Positions 11,253 through 23,245 are shown, counted from the first letter of the stretch. The stretch is DNA of 64,000 nt from Ahaetulla prasina (GCF_028640845.1 NC_080546.1:53269409-53333408), one strand, 5' to 3'. Numbers and translations: made by a program. The notes: generated by a model not told the origin, from the letters alone.

Positions 11253-12281
11253 ATACTGAGCACTGGACCTTATTGGTATTTTGGCTTTGACTTTGAGAGA
11301 AACTATGTACTTTTTTGTTGTTTGACATGGAAATATCAGTCATCCAGAGGAAGGAAAGATGTACTGATGTATTGGAATATTAATCTCCTATCTTCTTGCT
11401 AACCAGCCCCTTTTCCAGCTATTGTGATCGGTTAAAATTCAAACTGACAAAGTTGCTCTGAGGCATTCCTTGTAGTCTGCTAGTATGTTCCCTAACATTG
11501 AACCCATCTATGTCTCCCTACTAATATGTGGGCTCTCTACTAAGCAGACAGAACCACTGCTTTATTTTCTCAGAATTTAGACTTTTAAATGTTGATTTTA
11601 GAGGATGGCACTTTGTAGCATACTAGCTTCCCATTTATTATAATTCCTTATTAAGTTTTAACAATACAAAGTCAGGTGGGCAGGAAGATTGTCAGGTGTG
11701 ATAGGAGATGTCTGTTTTACATCAGTGTCCATGGTTACCACATTGCCAATCTCTGGTTGATACAAATTGGGCTTTAAATGCCATTAATTTCCTGAGTGTG
11801 CCTGTTTCTAATCAATTTTACAATTCATATCTAGTGAATTTCATATCTAGTCAATTTCATATGTAGCCAATTTCATAATGACTTCTACTCAATGTTACAA
11901 CATAGGTTAGAAAGTTACCAGTTTGATTTTTCCTTGACTAAATAAGCACCACATAGTAATTGTATTGTCTTGTTGTTCTTAGGATCAGGATTGGTTCAGA
12001 TCTTCCAGAACTGGTAATTTCTGAACTGGGATTGCATGAATATGTGCTATATGGGTTCAGGAGTCTTCTGTGAAATAAAAAGGAAAACACTCCTCTCATT
12101 TCCCAGAACAGGTTGGAATCATTCTCATGGATTTTCCATAATAACAAGATTGACAACCATTTATTTTCACCGGAAGAGTATGAAAGCTCTAAGCTTAGCT
12201 TTAGTACTGAATTATTTTAGATAATGTTTAAAAAGGTTGATTTTCTTTTAAAGATTATTTAAAGGAGCTTTATAAAATAAC
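11253..12281. other. Intergenic DNA, nothing recognised
   Basis: AT-rich, with a short run of imperfect repeats of 'atttcatatctagt' at about 11826-11875. There is no gene-like or mobile-element structure. Confidence 0.45.
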
Positions 12282-12396
12282 TTGGCAACTTTAAGATATG
12301 TGAACTTCAACTCCCAGAATTCCTTCTACTGGCTGCCAAATTCTGGGTATTGGAATCTACACGTCTTAAAGTTATCAAGTTTGAAAAACACTGCTT
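12282..12396. mobile_element. Palindromic MITE, about 115 bp
   Basis: The left arm (CTTGGCAACTTTAAGATATG, then ACTTCAACTCCCAGAATTCC) is mirrored by the right arm (AATTCTGGGTATTGGAATC, then CTTAAAGTTATCAAGTTTG). The whole element is an imperfect inverted repeat with a short central loop, ending near AAAAACACTGC. This is a common squamate DNA-transposon derivative with no coding capacity. Confidence 0.65.
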
Positions 12397-15300
12397 TAAA
12401 AGAATGGTGGCTACTATGGGCTAGTTGGCCATAGGACTGAATATGCTTTTCACTTTCTAAGTAAAGTGAGGCAATGCTGCTCAGGTTTATCTTTCTTTGG
12501 AGAAGGAAGCATTAGAGATTCATGGCTCTTGTCATGTGTGATGTTTTACAAATCAGTTTTTGTAATGTTGAAGCAAACTGCATGCACATTGTTAAGCAGT
12601 TGTCAGTCTGCCAAAACAACACATTTCTCAAAGAATCTGCAAATCACAAAGTACCTCTTTTCTAGTTCCCGTCTTTCTTTATTCCTTTTTCGGTCCCTAA
12701 ATCCTATTTTCTCTCACACAAGACTTTAGTTGTAAAGATCAGTTTGTATTGACGATATGGTTCCATCCAAGTATTTTTCTTGGCAACTCAGATTCAGATA
12801 GGTTGCTTCTCCTAAGAATTTTTTTTTCCATTTTCTTGCTTTCTTACAGTGCCTTGAAGTTCCTGGTGATCTTCCACGTAAGACCCAGATCCAACATTCA
12901 TTAATGGGAGATACATTAAACCAACTCTAGTCAGCTAAGAATTGCCATCTTCTTAAAGTATATACAGGATAGAAAAATAAGTTGTCTTGTGCTCTCCTGT
13001 TGTCTCCTTCAACACTAAAGGGAGATCTTTAGTCATCAAAGAAATACTTGCCCACTCATCGGCTGCTTAGCTAATTAGTAGCACTAATTCATTTAAAGCA
13101 AACAATATTCAGTAACAAATGTCCAAATTGCTTCTGCACTGTTTGCTCTCCCAAGTCAAGGCTTTCAAATGTGTTAGCTGGGAATGACAGGCTTGTCCAA
13201 ATGTCCAATATATCTGAAAACAAAAAAAAAGGTTATTTGTCTCTGGAACATATACAATACTTTTCAGTCTTGATTTGTGCTCCAAATTGCCTAGCTTGAT
13301 CTGGCTATGGATACCATGGATTGGTGTTTTTCCCCCCCCAAGCTTGCTTGTTTTATCTCTATTTTAATTTATTAAATATTCTCAGCTCAAATATTATCTT
13401 CTGAAGATGGACTGGAATATCTGCCTGAATCCAAAGATACTTGTACTGAACTAGTAATTATCCAGAGAAGCATAGTAGAGTCAAGTGGGATGACTTGAAT
13501 TTAATTATGTGGCACCAAGCAGGTCTGTCTTAAATGAGCAGAATCATCTGGGAAGCTTTTGAATGTTTAATAAAACAAATTAAGTAATCTCAGCAGCAGC
13601 CTATTCTTTGTATTGTTAGTTGTTTTGGTTTGTCTAGCCAGGAGGTCGGGGACACACGTGTGTGTGTTCATCTGCTGTTTTGCTGTTATTTCAGGTAGCA
13701 GGTACTTTAATGCCATCCCTGTTACTAATTATTGCTTCAGTAAACAACAGCTGTTCAGATGCTGCTCAGCTTCTTATTTCTACCTTTAAAAAGATTTGAC
13801 AGAGCTCAGATAATAGATGGGTATTGCTGAAAGGGGAAAAATGTTATAATCATTTCACTCCCCTACTGCTAGCGATTTTATGGGCCTTGTTATGGCAGGC
13901 ATATTAATTGCAAGTGAACTGATGTTAAGCAAATTAAATGGCTTTAGTGCAGTATGTGTATATGGACACTTGGTTGGAGACAGTTTAACAGCAATCTTCT
14001 AGAAGGATTGGTATGTTTAGACTTTAATTTGTATCTCACGTTAGGAAGCGATGTGCTATAAAAAGACATAATTGCCGCAGTACAATACTGATGATGTGCT
14101 GTTAGCGATATTTCAGGAAATCAAAAATCCAAAGCAAAACCTTTCTCCTGCCTCAGGCGCACCATTGTGAGTCTTTTCCAGACCACTAGGCTTTGTATTT
14201 CCTAAGCCTTTTCAGTGTTCAAATAACATAGGATGCTGCTGCCTTGTCTAGCCTTTTCCAATAGGGAAAAGTGGGAATGCTACACCGCTTTCACCGATGA
14301 GCATGTCAACCATTAGAGGTAGCAGAGGAGAGCTCATCATCTCCACCTTCCTGCCTGGGAAACCTAAGCACCTTCTGTCACTCACCTCCACAATGTATAG
14401 TAAGTCTTTTAGATGCCAATCTGTTGTCCTGCCAACTTCATCATCCTGGCCAAGTCTGACACATCATAGATAAGTTTCACTGCAGCTCCTGAGTAATGAC
14501 TAACCAAGCGGAGGGGACAGTTTGGGTGGGCAAAAGCAGACAGACTCTGGACTGCAAAACCCCAAAGGCATTTGCTCCTCTACTGGCAGCCACAGTAGAT
14601 TCAGGATTAAAAATGTAAAATTGCAGTGACCTCCTAAGTGGAAGTGACAAGTGGAGGAGGGAGGCATAAATAATTGCTACATATGGGATGGCTATTGTGT
14701 TGAGAGAAATGCCCGGAGGTGGTGCTGGCAAATTAATATGGCTGTCTGGAAATGTGTTGTGTTTAGAGCCAAGCCTTTTAACCAATGTGAGAGAAAGAAA
14801 GTGGTGAAGAAGAATTTTTGTGAAGCTATTTCTACTACAGCTGATGGCTGGATGAGCAAGCTTCCTACAGTAAAATCTGTGGGTTCTTTTGGTCAGAGTC
14901 CATGCAAGATTAAGAAAAGCCATCAGGCTGAGGGGTTTCCTTTCATCTCAAACCAAGTTATGCATGTTATTTGTTTAAAACAGTATATCATATATTTCAT
15001 TTTCTGCAACACGACCTTCAGCTACTTGCTTAACTATCTAGAAATGAAGCTGACTTGAGAAATCCTCTTCCAAATTTCATCCCTTCCTCACTTGATCACT
15101 ATGATGGCCAGGAGTTCTCTTAAGACCACAGCCAATATAGCTGGTGGATTTGCTGGATCCCAACCATCCCAGGAAAGGAAGTACCAATCGCTTCCTTTCT
15201 GTCGGCCACTTTTGAGGCTAGTTCAGAAGGGAAAACCTCCCACAGGTTTATTGCTCTTTTTGTCACCTGAGCTAGGCTGGGAAATACGATCCAATGCTTG

Positions 15301-15607
15301 GTAATTTCAGTTAGTAATAACCACCATCATCGTTATCATCAGCATCAAAATGGCCATTAGTCTGCTGAACCTGTTAAAAAGAATTCAATCAAGACAGTAA
15401 CCCGCATTTCACTTCCATCACTGAAACTGTTAAAAATCAAAAACAAAACAAGGTCCAGCCTTTCATAGAAGGCAGCCAAGCCCCAAATTGTCCCTGAAGG
15501 CAGGAGGTGGGGGGAGGCCCCTGCAAGATTGGAAAGGCCACCAATTAGAAGAAGGACATTGGTGTAGACTAGAATGGGGTGGACAAGACTGGGCTGCTAG
15601 AAAGTAA
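12397..15607. other. Intergenic DNA, no gene; candidate regulatory block near 13560-14110
   Basis: No repeat ends or coding similarity were recognised. Overlapping open frames on opposite strands at 14477-14923 and 14651-15058 look accidental. The stretch 13560-14110 is repeat-free with several homeodomain- and E-box-like sites (TAATTA-type cores and CAGCTG), so conservation should be checked. An imperfect repeat of 'atcatc' appears at about 15322-15345. Confidence 0.4.
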
Positions 15608-15678
15608 GAATAGAATAGAATAGAATAGAATAGAATAGAATAGAATAGAATAGAATAGAATAGAATAGAATAGAATAG
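15608..15678 (+). repeat. (AATAG)n microsatellite
   Basis: About 14 nearly perfect AATAG units immediately abut the 3' end of the minus-strand CR1/L3 LINE, so it is best explained as the LINE's own tail, expanded. Confidence 0.95.
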
Positions 15679-16110
15679 AATTCTTTATTGGCCAAGTGTG
15701 ATTGGACACACAAGGAATTTGTCTTTGGTGCATATGCTCTCAGTGTACATAAAAAGACAAGATTTGTCAAGAATCAGAAGGTACAACACTTAATGATAGT
15801 CATAGAGTACAAATAAGCAATCAAATCATACTAGGAAACAATATCAATCATAAGGATACAAGCAACAAAGTTACAGTCATGCACTCATAAGTGGGAGGAG
15901 ATGGGTGATAGGAATGATGAGAAGACTAATAGTAATAGTAATGCAGACTTAGTGAATAGTTTGACAGTGTTGATGGAATTATTTGTTCCATGATGGCATT
16001 CATGGAAAAACTGTTCTTGTGTCTAGTTGTTTTGGTGTGCAGTGCTCTATAGTGTTGTTTTGAGAGTAGGAGTTGAAACAATTTATGTCCAGGAATAACA
16101 CTGTTAAAAA
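15608..16110 (-). mobile_element. CR1/L3-type LINE 3' end with (AATAG)n tail
   Basis: On the minus strand the copy runs from the end of the reverse-transcriptase tail (about 16110) through the 3' UTR to TTGGCCAATAAAGAATTC. It passes straight into (AATAG)n, read on the plus strand as about 14 units at 15608-15678. The coding part is nearly all lost. The direct fusion of LINE end and pentamer repeat is the snake-type arrangement. Confidence 0.85.
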
Positions 16111-16508
16111 CACAGTGTTAAAAATGTGGATAGAGAAAATGTGGGTGAAAGTCACCTTTCTAGGAACCTGGGAGTCAACAAGGTAGTCAACCCTGAGTTT
16201 TAAATTGGTGTCCAGTTAAAATGATTCATAGGAATTAATCAGCAGCTAAATATTAAATACCTCTTTAAAAAATAGCAGTGGGCTAAAATGCCTCAAAGAG
16301 AGTTTTTTTTCTTAATGGCAAAGATTTCTAGTGTGATTGTTAGGTAGAGAAAGGCAGAAGGTTATTCCATCCTTAAAGTTAGGTGAGAAAGCCTATCCAT
16401 GTTTCCATGATTAAGTATGGCCTCTCAAAGCTAGTTGTATGTTGTTTTTGTTGTTCCTATAGAAGAGACTGTCTGCAACTCAAGGTGGAACTATAGTGTT
16501 CTTGGTAG
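16111..16508. other. Intergenic DNA, nothing recognised
   Basis: AT-rich stretch of about 400 bp between two LINE copies. No ends, genes or RNA structures were recognised. Confidence 0.45.
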
Positions 16509-17850
16509 CATCTGAGTTTATTTATTTATTTATTTATTTATTTATTTTGTCACAACAGTATACGCAAACATTGACATAAAACAACAACATATCATATAAA
16601 CATATATATAGGCTAAAATATGTATCAAATATAAAATATAGGCTAAAATATGAATATATATAAGCAAAAATATTAATTTGATATAATGAAAGGGAACAAT
16701 AGGACAGGAACGGTAGGCACTTTTGTGCTCTTATGCATGCCCCTTATAGTCCTCTTAGGAATGGGGTGAGGTCAATAGTAGACAGTTTTTGGTTGAAGAT
16801 TTTGGGATTTTGAGAAGAGACCACAGAGCCAGATAGTGTATTCCAAGCATTAACAACTCTGTTACAGAAGTCATATTTTCTGCAATCAAGATGGAAACGG
16901 TTAACATTAAGTTTGAATCTGTTGTTTGCTCTTGTATTAATGCGATTGAAGCTGAAGTAGTCTTTAACAGGAAGGATATTGCAATAAATGATTTTGTGTG
17001 TTAAACACAGGTCTTGTCAGAGTCGGTGGAGTTCTAAGTTTTCTAATCCCAGGATTTCAAGTCTGGTGGTATAAGGTACTTTGTTGTTTTCAGAGGAGCG
17101 GAGAATTCTTCTTGTAAAATATTTCTGGACGTGTTCAATTGTATTAATGTCTGAGATGTGGTATGGGTTCCAGACAGGTGAGCTGTATTCAAGAATAGGT
17201 CTAGCAAATGTTTTGTATGCTCTGGTTAGTAGTGTAGAGTTTTTGGAAAAGAAGCTGCATACAATTAGGTTTACAACTCTTAGAGCTTTTTTTGTTATGT
17301 AGTTGCAGTGGGCTTTGGCACTTAGGTCATTTGATATGAAAACTCCAAGGTCTTTAACAGGGTGGGGGTCATCTGTAAAGTAATGTCCATCAAGCTTGTA
17401 CTTAGTGGTAGGGTTCTTTTTCCCAATATGTAAGACTGAGCATTTGCTGGTTGAGATTTGAAGTTGCCAAGTTTAAGACCAATCGGATACAAAGTCAAGG
17501 TCTTTTTGAAGGGTAGAAGTATTGTTGGTGGTGTTAAATAGTTTGACATTGTCAGCAAAGAGAACACAATAATTTGAGATAAGGTCACAGAGATCATTTA
17601 GGTATAGTATGAAGAGAGTTCGTCCAAGAATGCTGCCTTGGGGAACGCCACTTTTGACAGGAACAGGATTTGATAGAGCGTTGCCAATTTTGACCACTTG
17701 TTGTCTGTTTGACAGGAAGGCATTTATCCAATTGTGAAGAGGTCCTGAAATGCCGTAGGATTTTAGTTTTAGGAGAAGTTTATCATGTACTACTAAGTCA
17801 AAAGCTTTACAGAAGTCTATGTAGATTGCATCTATTGCTTGCCTTGATCA
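16509..17850 (-). mobile_element. Jockey-superfamily (CR1/Rex1-like) LINE, 5'-truncated
   Basis: Same family as 5004-6833. On the minus strand it starts inside reverse transcriptase near the IDFCKAFD block (about 17835). It includes VPVKSGVPQGSILGRTLF and the catalytic block, here with FADNVKLF instead of FADDVKLF (17473-17697). It then runs through the C-terminal tail in broken frames to a (TTTA)n tail read on the plus strand at 16513-16546. The Asp-to-Asn change in the FADD motif and the frameshifts show that the copy is dead. Confidence 0.85.
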
Positions 17851-17990
17851 AGAAGCTTGGTTTGCTTGTTTCAAAACGATTCATTACCCAACTAGTCAAA
17901 CTCATGATGATGTTACCTAGTTTGGTAATGAAACATCTACAAGCTAGCAAGCAAGCAGCCAACCAACCAACCAATCAACCAACCAACCTC
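17851..17990. repeat. Inverted repeat with hammerhead-like motif and CAACC-rich tract
   Basis: Two oppositely oriented copies of a module meet at about 17901. The left copy carries ATTCATTACCCAACTAGT. The right copy carries GATGATGTTACC, TAGTTT, GGTAATGAAAC (about 17904-17934). The right copy reads as a hammerhead-like core: a C-T-G-A-T-G-A-like box (here CATGATGA), a GTTACC/GGTAAT stem, then GAAAC. A run of CAAG, then CAACC units follows (17945-17985). The arrangement resembles the Penelope-like locus at 55915-56669. This is inference from pattern only. Confidence 0.45.
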
Positions 17991-19548
17991 AGAGTGAGAT
18001 ACTTGTCATTGGCTTCCTCTCTGAAGTGGCAAGATTATTATGATGGAAGTTTAGCTTATTTAATTTGCCAAGTACTATATGGACCCCCTTGGAAGAAGCT
18101 AAAGCACTGTCTTGTGCATTTGTATTTCAAATGAATACATTCAATTTGGCAAAACTATGATTATAAAATGACTTGCTATGGATCTGTGAGGTAGGATGGG
18201 ATTAGAAAATCAAGAGGTCCTGTCCTTTTGTGTGTTAATGTTACATGGATGTATAAATCCTTTGATCATCTGGCCATGACTGCCATCGTGTAGCTTTGGC
18301 TCACCTCCAACATCATTGGACATAAGCACAAAAAATTACAATATTGAACAAAATCAAAGTGTTATCAAAATCAAAACAACTTGTATTATTCCTGGCTTCT
18401 GAAGTGATTTGGAAACTCCCAGGTGTTTATTATGTAGTTAGTAAGGAGAGGTTGAGATGCACATCAATCTGGGTTTTTTTTGCTCATCTGAATCTAAATT
18501 TTTAAAGAGACAAACAGTAGGTGACAGCTTCATGTCTCTTACAAGCTTCCACTTTTACATGGTTAATACTACAAATTAATCTTCCTTTCTCTGTCTGAAT
18601 TTTTAAAGTTTCTTTGGCCTCTTTGCTGTTTGGCAATTTGTAGCCTGAACAGCTAAATGGCAGCAGGGGTAGTTCATGCTGGGACCTGCTACATTCATCT
18701 GACCAGAAAAACAATTCTTGGCAGCAGCTCCATTTTGATCTAGCAGATGAAAAGAATCTGTTCCATAAAGTTTTTGCTTGGGGTGAAAAGAGATCTTAAG
18801 GCTTTTTTCCTCTTCGCAAGGCCCAGAAATCAGTGAGCTGAAGCATGAAGTAGCAGTAATAGCCTTTATTTGTGAAACTCTGTGGGCAGTGCTAAGCTGT
18901 TAAAATGCAGGATAATTAGAATTCTTCAAACAATAGCAAAAAAAGAAAAAGCACTCTTGGCTCAAATTGAATGAGGTTTTCCCTCCCCCCTTCTTCCCAA
19001 ACTATCTTCCAAATTCTCCTGACCACTAAGGGGTGCTGGTGTCATATTTCTGGTAGGATGCATATGGCGTAGATATAAGGTTTCTTATGGGGTACAACCC
19101 TCTTCATAGTTTGTAGAGAAACACATTTATATGTAACAGCTTCCCTAATCCACTGGGAATCCATGCAATTTAATAAATATTCAAAATCCAAGTTTTTCCC
19201 AAAGACCACAGCTTCCTCTCTCCTATTGTCGATATCAGGGCAAATCATGCAGGTTCAAGTCAAAGTTCCATTTTGGATAGTACCCCAAGCAGCTACTGTC
19301 GCTGAAAGAAGCATGTTGAACTAATGTTTTCATCTGGGTATTACCGTAGGTTGATTTTTCCACTTTCAGCCTGTTTCCAGTTTTTCTCAATAAAGTTTGT
19401 CAGTTTTGAAGGCTAAAAATGGGAGAAATTTTCAGCAAGTCTTTTAAACATTAAGCTCTTCCATAAGTGGTTTATTTTTAATTTTTAATTTCGTCTTTTT
19501 TAAAATCAGCATTTCTAAAGCCCAGAATCAATCAAGTCCAGATAAAAT
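17991..19548. other. Intergenic DNA, nothing recognised
   Basis: AT-rich, without recognisable genes or repeat ends. Short frames such as 18502-18714 and 19042-19248 have no supporting features. Confidence 0.45.
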
Positions 19549-19549
19549 G

Positions 19550-19583
<34 letters not shown>

Positions 19584-19677
19584 TGGGAGGAGGCAGAGAG
19601 AGAGAGTGGGAGAGGGAGAGGGAGAAGGGGGGAAGAGGGAGAGAGAGAGTGGGGAGGCAGAGGGAGAGAGAGAGAGA
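19549..19677. repeat. (TG)n followed by purine-rich (AG)n/(GGGAGA)n tract
   Basis: A TG run (19549-19570) passes into AG and GGGAGAG-type repeats up to 19677. This is simple-sequence DNA, immediately upstream of a SINE. Confidence 0.95.
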
Positions 19678-19730
19678 ACCTGTTCAGTTATTTCAATGTA
19701 TTTAACAACTTGTAAATAGCTGGCTAAGGG

Positions 19731-20084
19731 ATGTGGTGGCTCAGTGGCTAAGATGCTGAGCTCGTTGATTAAAAGGTCAGCAGTTCAGGAGTTCAAATCC
19801 CTAGTGCCCCGTAACGGTGTGAGCTCCTGTTACTAGTCTCAGCTTCTGCCAACCTAGCAGTTCAAAAGCACATAAAAAATGCAACCATAAAAAAATAGGA
19901 CCACCTATTGGGAGGGAAGGTAACAGCGTTCCGTGCTCCTTTGGCATTTAGTCATGCCGACCACATGACCACGGAGATGTCTTCGGACAGCACTGGCTCT
20001 TTGGCTTAGAAACAGAGATGAGCACTGCTCCCTAGAGTCGGGAACGACTAGCACATGTGTGTGAGGGGAACCTTTACCTTTACT
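19731..20084 (+). mobile_element. tRNA-derived SINE, Sauria-SINE type
   Basis: The 5' part has RNA polymerase III promoter boxes: an A box TGGCTCAGTGG (about 19738) and a B-box-like GAGTTCAAATCCC (about 19789). The body carries blocks such as GGTAACAGCGTTCCGTGC and TAGAGTCGGGAACGACTAGC, and the element ends AACCTTTACCTTTACT. An (ACCTTT)n end shared with BovB-type LINEs is the hallmark described for Sauria SINEs. The copy is near full length and moderately diverged. The minus-strand open frame across it (19905-20159) is accidental. Confidence 0.85.
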
Positions 20085-20743
20085 TAAATAGTTGAAACAG
20101 GAAGTGACAAGGCTATTTTGAACTGCTAGTCTGCAATGTGAAGTTTCAGAATGGATCAAGGCGGGAGGCTTCTTTAGACAGGGAGGCTCACTGGTGCTCT
20201 GATAAAATGTGCTGATATTTCTCTACTATTTCCAGTTTATGCTTGCAGTAACTACAGCTTAGAACCTCTAGAAATGACTTTTTTAGGGAAAGATATTGGC
20301 GTTGCTGTTAAGAGCCGCAGTTCTTTGCACTGTGTTGAGACTAGCTTTACTGCAGTCAGGACTAAACTAGATGTAATTATGTCAAATGAGTGTGCCGAAT
20401 CAATTTGCCACTGCAGTCCTATCAAGTGTCATCTTGGGAGGCAATTAAAGGGAAACGTACATGGCAAACAGAGGGGAGTCAAATCCTTCTCTCTCTTCAT
20501 GCCTTCCTATTTTCAAAGCTCCTTTTTTCCTAGTTATTACCCTGCCTCACAGCTGCAGAAGGATGGCTATAATATCGTTTCAGCTGGAAACACTTCTCAC
20601 TTTCCATGAGTTCTCATGCACATCATGGTCGGTTCCTTTTGTCTTTTATTTAGGATATATAGAAATGCTGCCTTCTGCAACATTTCTCTCCCCGCCTCCC
20701 CCCCCCCCCCAGTTTTCCACAAGCTGTAGGATTCTCTGGAGCA
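20085..20743. other. Intergenic DNA, nothing recognised
   Basis: Single-copy-looking DNA. The overlapping frames at 20274-20609 and 20461-20769 have no recognisable domain. A run of C occurs at about 20698-20710. Confidence 0.4.
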
Positions 20744-20812
20744 GGGGTCTCCAACCTTGGCAACTTTAAGCCTGGTGGACTTCAACTCCCAGAATTCCCC
20801 AGCCAGCTCCTA
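20744..20812. mobile_element. Half copy of the palindromic hAT MITE
   Basis: It begins CAGGGGTCTCCAACCTTGG, followed by the TTCAACTCCCAGAATTCC block shared with 12282-12396, and stops after CAGCCAGCTCC without the mirrored arm. Confidence 0.6.
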
Positions 20813-22128
20813 CTGTAAGTATTAATTAGGCTTATTCCAGTTTAACTCAAGTAAAAATTGGGCAGGTGCTACCATCAGTCATGCTCTCCTCTTATATGTT
20901 TTATGTTCAGAAATGGAAGCACAACGTGAAAGTGTGGCAAGAAAAGGGCAAGGCATTATTAAACCATTCGTGGTGGCACAATATTTTGGAAGGCAAGGAA
21001 CTTGCTAGCTCATGGGCTGCCATACAAATGACATTTCAAGAGCCGCTCCATGATTTCATGGTAACAGAAACAAATGGAAGGCTTTTGCTTAATATTTTAG
21101 GCGCAGGTGCACAAAATTGCTCCATTATAGAGAGAGAGATCAGTTTAAATTGTTCCTCCACATGACTTTTCCGCACAAGAGATCTCAGAGGTATTGGGTG
21201 ATTTTGGGGATGCTTTCCACGATTCAGGTTGTGCTGATATTTGGCACAGAGGCCATTTAATGCTTATAGCCAGAACACGTAACAATTAAAAAGAGCACAA
21301 TTGAGTTCTTACATGGATTATGACTGAAAAACAATCTTTTGACAGAGATGTAAAGGACAGCTTTGTCTCTCCTGTAGAATTTTCTCAAGTGGTTTTAAAG
21401 CAAACAACCTAGTGAAACACTCCCATTTTCTATTAAACCAGATAGGTTTTTAAGTAATTCCTGCGGAAAACCCATTGCTTTCATTGCCTACTAAATTGTA
21501 TCGGGACGATTTCAGTGAAGGATGGAAACAGCACGTTCTCAGGGGGTCAAGCCTGGGTTTTCTGTTCCTACATGTCTCAGGTTAATTAGATCTTGTAATT
21601 TTACCTCCTGGAATGTTTTGTTGGTACTCACTACAAGAATGTTTATGTAATAATGTTAAGATAAAGCCTCTGAAGATCTAGTTGTTTTTCAATATGTGAC
21701 ATTTTAAACGATGCAATATAGCTGCAGTTAAGAGCCTGATGGAGCAATCAAGAATATCACCATTGCCCCCACCTCTTCTTAATGGATCCCTTTAATATTA
21801 ACATTATATTGCTGAAAGCTTTACATTTAGAAATGATGTATTTTTAAGTTGGGTTACTGAAATATGAATATTTACTAAATTAAACTTTAATAACAAAAAA
21901 ATTTCCTCTTTCAGAAAGACAGAGAGTTATCATAGTCTCTCCTTCTCTCTCATTTTTTTTTAAAAATTAGAAATGAATCTTTCCACCAAAACTCCAAAAA
22001 GGTATTTAAAATTATTTGGTTTCAACTCCAGTATTTTGTAAATACTTCAGCTAACGTCCGTGTGTATAATTTAAATTCTTGTCTCCAAATGATACACATG
22101 CTCATTCAAACAAACCCATTATTTTATG
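20813..22128. other. Intergenic DNA, nothing recognised
   Basis: No gene or repeat ends were recognised. The open frame at 20866-21165 (99 codons) shows no known domain and is probably chance. Confidence 0.4.
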
Positions 22129-22136
22129 ATCTAGAT

Positions 22137-22542
22137 CAGAGGTAGTCAATCTTTTTATACCTACTGCCCACTTTTGTATCTCTGTTAGTAGTAAAATTTT
22201 CTAACTGCCCACCGGTTCGGGGGGGAGATGCGTGAGCTATTCTGGGACGAGGCTGTTTTGTTTGCAGTCGCACTATAGCGCCATTTAGTTTCACTTACGT
22301 AATGTGAACTAAACTTATGCATGGATGATACAAATAGCATATTTTCAGAAATTTAAATTGTCATGGGGAATTTTATGAAAACCTAATGAAAATGTTTTTA
22401 AATAGTGCTATGAATTTTTTTTAAAAAGTCAATGAAATTAAAAAAAAGGAAAGTGCTTCAGTATCGGACAAAACCCCTACCGCCCACCATGAAAGCTGGA
22501 ACGCCCACTAGTGGGTGGTAGGGACCAGGTTGACTACCACTG
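22137..22542. mobile_element. hAT non-autonomous element, 406 bp, perfect 8-bp target duplication
   Basis: The left end CAGAGGTAGTCAATCTTTT and the right end, the inverse of CAGTGGTAGTCAACCTGG, form terminal inverted repeats. ATCTAGAT flanks both sides exactly (22129-22136 and 22543-22550). The subterminal regions contain complementary 'ctgcccac' and 'cgcccactagtgggtgg' motifs. The interior is AT-rich with no reading frame. Ends plus 8-bp duplication place it in the hAT superfamily. Confidence 0.85.
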
Positions 22543-22623
22543 ATCTAGATCTAGTCAAGGTTACATGTTAAAATTACTAATTTCACATCTTGCAGAGGTG
22601 TTTTTTTTCTGTTTTGTCTAGAG

Positions 22624-22758
22624 CAGGGTTGTCAAACTCCTGGCCCGTGGGCCAGATGTGTGACATGCTGGCCATGCCCACACTCAGGTTAGTGAAGGGG
22701 GGGAAAGTCTCAATATGTCACATGATGCCACCTTGATGACATGAGTTTGACACCCCTG
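22624..22758. mobile_element. 135-bp hAT MITE, second copy
   Basis: It runs from CAGGGTTGTCAAACTC to GAGTTTGACACCCCTG. The flanks GTCTAGAG (22616-22623) and GCCTAGAG (22759-22766) match at 7 of 8 positions. It has the same family and length as 11110-11244. Confidence 0.8.
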
Positions 22759-22766
22759 GCCTAGAG

Positions 22767-23003
22767 AGTAACCGCTGACTGCTTGTGGATAAATTAGTAA
22801 AACAAAATTAACCCCTACTGCTAACATTCATTCAAGTAGTGACTAGTGACTGACCTATGTCTTGCTCAATTGTCCACAGTCTCAATTCAATTTTTTAATG
22901 ATCTGATTGCTAATTCTTTGAGACAGTCTATAACTGCAAGTAACAATGCTCATGAAATTCAATTTTTTTCAGCAAATCATTAGTCTTGCCTAATTTACAG
23001 TCC
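22767..23003. other. Intergenic spacer, nothing recognised
   Basis: A short AT-rich spacer between a MITE and a CR1 fragment. Confidence 0.4.
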
Positions 23004-23245
23004 AATCAGAATAACAGAATAATAGAATGGGAAGGGACCTTGAAGGTCTTCTGCTCTAACCCTTTGCTCAACGAGAAAACCCTATACCATTTCAGACAAA
23101 TGGTTGTCCAATCTCTTCATAAAAATCTCCAGTGTTGGTTTGAAGTTGTGTCCACAACTTCTGGAGGCAAGTTGTTCCATTGATTAATTATTCTATCAGA
23201 AAATTTCTCCATAGTTCTATGTTTTCTCTTTGATTATTTTCAATC
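23004..23245 (-). mobile_element. CR1 LINE 3'-end fragment
   Basis: On the plus strand the left end reads AACAGAATAATAGAATGGG followed by AAGGGACCTTGAAGGTCTTC. This is the characteristic CR1 3' UTR in reverse, with its octamer-like ATTCTATK end. The rest continues into the conserved region just after the reverse-transcriptase tail. Only about 240 bp remain. Confidence 0.8.

Noticed and set aside
14477..14923. 148-codon minus-strand frame, overlapping a 135-codon plus-strand frame at 14651-15058
   Set aside because: Two long frames on opposite strands with no recognisable domain, no codon bias and no splice context. One at most could be real, and nothing favours either.
19734..19815. Functional tRNA gene
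   Set aside because: The A and B box-like sequences belong to a full-length SINE with an ACCTTT-type end. The cloverleaf is not maintained.
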